Source of the DNA: Treponema denticola ATCC 35405
GTDB lineage: Bacteria; Spirochaetota; Spirochaetia; Treponematales; Treponemataceae
Direction: 5' to 3'
Assembly: GCF_000008185.1 (NCBI RefSeq)
Contig: NC_002967.9
Location: 2,418,001-2,482,000 of the forward strand
Length of the DNA: 64,000 bases
Positions within the stretch are counted from its first letter, which is position 1; each line of letters begins with the position of its first letter. The notes under the pieces are model-generated. The model saw only the letters and a list, made by a program, of their open reading frames with translations. It made no database searches and was not told the origin of the DNA. This document shows, piece by piece, positions 61,972 through 64,000 of the stretch. Both the position numbers and the translations under genes were made by a program.

Positions 61972-63015
61972 ATGCTTACAAAAGAATTTAACTTTGACTT
62001 ACCGGAAGAGCTGATAGCTCAATCTCCCTCCGAAAAAAGAGGAGGCGACAGACTTTTAATTTTAGACAAACAAAGCGGAAAACTTGAAGACCGGCTTTTT
62101 ACGGAGCTGCCTGAAATCCTTCCCAAAAATGCCCTGATGGTTTTTAATAACTCGAAGGTGCGTCATGCCCGCATTTATGCAAAGAGCAAAACAAATGCAG
62201 TGTGCGAATTTTTAATGATTAATCCTATGAGGGACTCGGACGGTTCCCTTTGGCAGGTTATGGCAAAAAAAGCAAAACGCCAAAAACCCGGGAAGACCTT
62301 TTTATTTGAAGACGGAACTGAGGCTGAAATAATCGAGTCCGAGATACCTCTCGAAAGCGAATTCCGCTGTATGAAATTCAATAGGGTTATCGATGATGAG
62401 TGGCTCGATAAATACGGGCACATGCCCCTGCCTCCCTACATTCACCGAAAAGATACCCAAGAAGATGCAGACCGCTATCAGACCGTCTATGCAGAAATCT
62501 ACGGCTCGATTGCGGCTCCCACTGCAGGCCTCCACTTTACCCAAGAGGTGCTTTCAAAAATAAGGGATAAGGGAATCGATATTGAATATGTAACCCTCCA
62601 TGTGGGACTCGGTACCTTTCTTCCCGTACGGGCTGAAAAAATAGAAGACCATAAGATGCACACCGAACATTTTTTTATTTCGGAAAAAACGGCTCAGGCC
62701 GTTGAAAAAGCCAAGAAGGAAGGAAGGCCTATTATAGCCGTAGGAACGACCACCGTGCGCACCCTCGAATCCGCATGGGACGAAAAAAGAAAAGAATTAA
62801 AATGGGGCAATCAGTCTACGGATATTTTTATTTACCCCTCATATAAATTTAAACTGATAGATAAGCTCTTTACCAATTTTCACACCCCCGAGTCGAGCCT
62901 CGTAATGCTGGTCTCCGCCCTTGCAGGAAAAGAAAATATTTTTAAAGCCTACCGCCATGCCGTCGAAGAAAAATATAAATTCTTTTCTTACGGAGATGCA
63001 ATGCTGATTTTGTAG
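61972..63015 (+). CDS. queA: S-adenosylmethionine:tRNA ribosyltransferase-isomerase
   Basis: QueA transfers the ribosyl part of SAM to 7-aminomethyl-deazaguanine in tRNA, forming epoxyqueuosine. The 347-residue protein shows the family blocks FDLPEELIAQSP and RGGDRLLIL, MVFNNSKVRHAR, GHMPLPPYIHR, YGSIAAPTAGLHFT, VTLHVGLGTFLPVRAE, HTEHF and TNFHTPESSLVMLVSA. The length is typical. A weak GGAAA site precedes the ATG. It is probably co-transcribed with the ankyrin gene and ends at a hairpin terminator. Confidence 0.97.
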   Translation: MLTKEFNFDLPEELIAQSPSEKRGGDRLLILDKQSGKLEDRLFTELPEILPKNALMVFNNSKVRHARIYAKSKTNAVCEFLMINPMRDSDGSLWQVMAKKAKRQKPGKTFLFEDGTEAEIIESEIPLESEFRCMKFNRVIDDEWLDKYGHMPLPPYIHRKDTQEDADRYQTVYAEIYGSIAAPTAGLHFTQEVLSKIRDKGIDIEYVTLHVGLGTFLPVRAEKIEDHKMHTEHFFISEKTAQAVEKAKKEGRPIIAVGTTTVRTLESAWDEKRKELKWGNQSTDIFIYPSYKFKLIDKLFTNFHTPESSLVMLVSALAGKENIFKAYRHAVEEKYKFFSYGDAMLIL

Positions 63016-63038
63016 GGTGAGGGATGAATTTACATAAA

Positions 63039-63072
63039 GGAACTTTAAAAAACATTTCTAAAGTCCATTTTT
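63039..63072 (+). terminator. Probable terminator after queA
   Basis: GGA(A)CTTTA (63039-63047) pairs with TAAAGTCC (63059-63066) with one bulge, followed by ATTTTTA. It lies 24 bases past the queA stop. Confidence 0.55.
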
Positions 63073-63149
63073 AGCGGACAAGTTAATGAATTTCCTTATA
63101 TTTTGCTCCGATATTTCACGAGGCCGCCTATTACAGGCGTAATGAGGTA

Positions 63150-63446
63150 ATGTTACATCAATATAATTTGCTTTCAAAAGAATTGCAGCAGGAAGTACAA
63201 CATTATATTGAATATTTATTTCTAAAAAATAAAACGCTGAGTAAAAAAACAGATGAAGAAAGCATTAAAGAAACTCAAGCAGATAAAATATCAGATACTG
63301 AATTATTCGGCATAAATACCGAAATGGTTTCGGATAAAAAACTTTTTGAAGTTTCCAATCATCTTATCAAAGAAAAATGCAGTTATGAAAATACTGAAAC
63401 ATTAGAACTTACGGATGTCCAATTTTATGATAATAATTCGCAATGA
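63150..63446 (+). CDS. Small DUF2281-like protein
   Basis: The N-terminal 25 residues (LHQYNLLSKELQQEVQHYIEYLFLK) match the DUF2281 pattern, common in small antitoxin-like proteins. The remainder (SDTELFGINTEMVSDKKLFEVSNHLIKE) is Glu/Thr/Asp-rich and unrecognised. GAGGTAATG immediately before serves as the start context. The gene may be intact or partly decayed. No toxin gene is adjacent; a 130-base gap without a recognised gene precedes the SUKH gene. Confidence 0.5.
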   Translation: MLHQYNLLSKELQQEVQHYIEYLFLKNKTLSKKTDEESIKETQADKISDTELFGINTEMVSDKKLFEVSNHLIKEKCSYENTETLELTDVQFYDNNSQ

Positions 63447-63576
63447 TGATATAAGGTCGTTCAAACAAATAACGGCTAATTGTATCAATAGCATTTGAAA
63501 CAACATTAAACTGTCTGTAACAGTGCATGATACTGCAAAAAACATAGACAACAGTATAATAAGGAGTTGTAATAAA

Positions 63577-64000
63577 ATGGAACTGATTGATAACATCAAG
63601 AAAATTGAAACATATGTATGCGAAAATTTTGAAGAATGGGGATTGGATGATCCGATTGAAGAAGAATATTTTCAGGAATATGAATCAATAGCCGGTGCTT
63701 CACAACATGATTTGCTCAAATTTGAAGAGGAGTTTTCCATTTGTTTACCGGAAGATTTTAAGACACTTTATCAATACAAAGACGGAAGTAGATTTATGTG
63801 CATTCTTCCATCCATGATAGGAACTTCTGATATGTGCTTTTGTTTGATGAGCTTAACGGAAATTAAAAAATGCAAGACATATTTTCAAAACAAAAAAGCC
63901 TTGTTATCAAATTTTCCGAAGTATTTTTCATCTCAAGATATCGATAATATGCAAGATAACAGAATCAAACCATACCTGTTCAACAAGAGATGGATTCCGT
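63577..64000 (+). CDS. SMI1/KNR4 (SUKH) family protein, cut by the window end
   Basis: The ATG at 63577 follows AAGGAG. The 141 codons present show the SUKH pattern: FEEEFSICLPEDFKTLYQYKDGSRFMC (start of the fold), then IGTSDMCFCLMSLTEI and KPYLFNKRWIP, like the family's conserved W/F-x-P segment. SUKH proteins are usually immunity proteins against polymorphic toxins. No toxin gene is visible inside the window. The 3' end is outside. Confidence 0.8.
   Translation, partial: MELIDNIKKIETYVCENFEEWGLDDPIEEEYFQEYESIAGASQHDLLKFEEEFSICLPEDFKTLYQYKDGSRFMCILPSMIGTSDMCFCLMSLTEIKKCKTYFQNKKALLSNFPKYFSSQDIDNMQDNRIKPYLFNKRWIP

Noticed and set aside
1-64000. CRISPR arrays, rRNA genes, complete insertion sequences or prophage
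   Set aside because: No regularly spaced direct repeats, no rRNA sequence, no terminal-repeat-bounded transposase and no phage structural genes were seen. The Rpn protein alone is not an insertion sequence.

Overview
The window reads as chromosomal DNA of a low-GC spirochaete of the genus Treponema, closest in character to the oral species T. denticola. The evidence is a long close relative of the T. denticola cysteine desulfhydrase cystalysin, a cyclophilin-FKBP dual immunophilin, an RpoB rifampicin cluster with Asn at the E. coli 531 position, many small lipoproteins, a BspA-type leucine-rich-repeat protein, and the gene order tRNA-Thr, rpmG, tRNA-Trp, secE, nusG, rplKAJL, rpoBC. This assignment is inference from gene content; no database was consulted.

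Layout. 1-1511: the end of clpP runs into a convergent cbiB. 1555-8536: a long minus-strand unit starts at a consensus promoter (8508-8536) and runs rpmH, rnpA, yidD, yidC, jag, a secreted protein, a dual immunophilin and an SH3-like lipoprotein, ending at a hairpin (1555-1589). 8646-10724: a threonine-dehydrogenase-like enzyme with a histone-H1-like tail and the radical SAM member of the AmmeMemoRadiSam group. 10731-17477: a metallo-hydrolase, rpoN, the tldE/tldD pair, purF and a zinc-ribbon protein. 17575-21777: glgP, a cystalysin-like lyase and a DUF308 membrane protein in one unit. 21885-26859: a run of small accessory genes. 26951-38551: the rpoC-to-tRNA-Thr transcription and translation superoperon. 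38718-43416: a type I secretion system with a C39 peptidase-ABC transporter. 43554-48564: lipoprotein, LysM-like and beta-propeller envelope proteins. 48742-56727: an Rpn-type nuclease, a K+ channel with a separate cyclic-nucleotide-binding-fold protein, an M42 aminopeptidase, an ABC half-transporter whose start lies in another frame, a leucine-rich-repeat protein and small accessory genes. 56864-64000: malic enzyme, shikimate kinase, the Memo/LigB-AMMECR1 fusion, an ankyrin protein, queA, and an accessory edge with a SUKH (SMI1/KNR4) gene.

The best candidate for something undescribed is a structured element of about 150 bp present four times (4631-4780, 5556-5712, 7499-7652, 25945-26099). 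Each copy sits just upstream of the start codon of a minus-strand gene. The linkers are conserved, while hairpin arms change sequence and keep their pairing. Other notable points are a dnaX-type slippery sequence joining the two frames of an ABC transporter, several genes whose promoter spacing implies leaderless mRNAs, and a likely rplL-rpoB attenuator.
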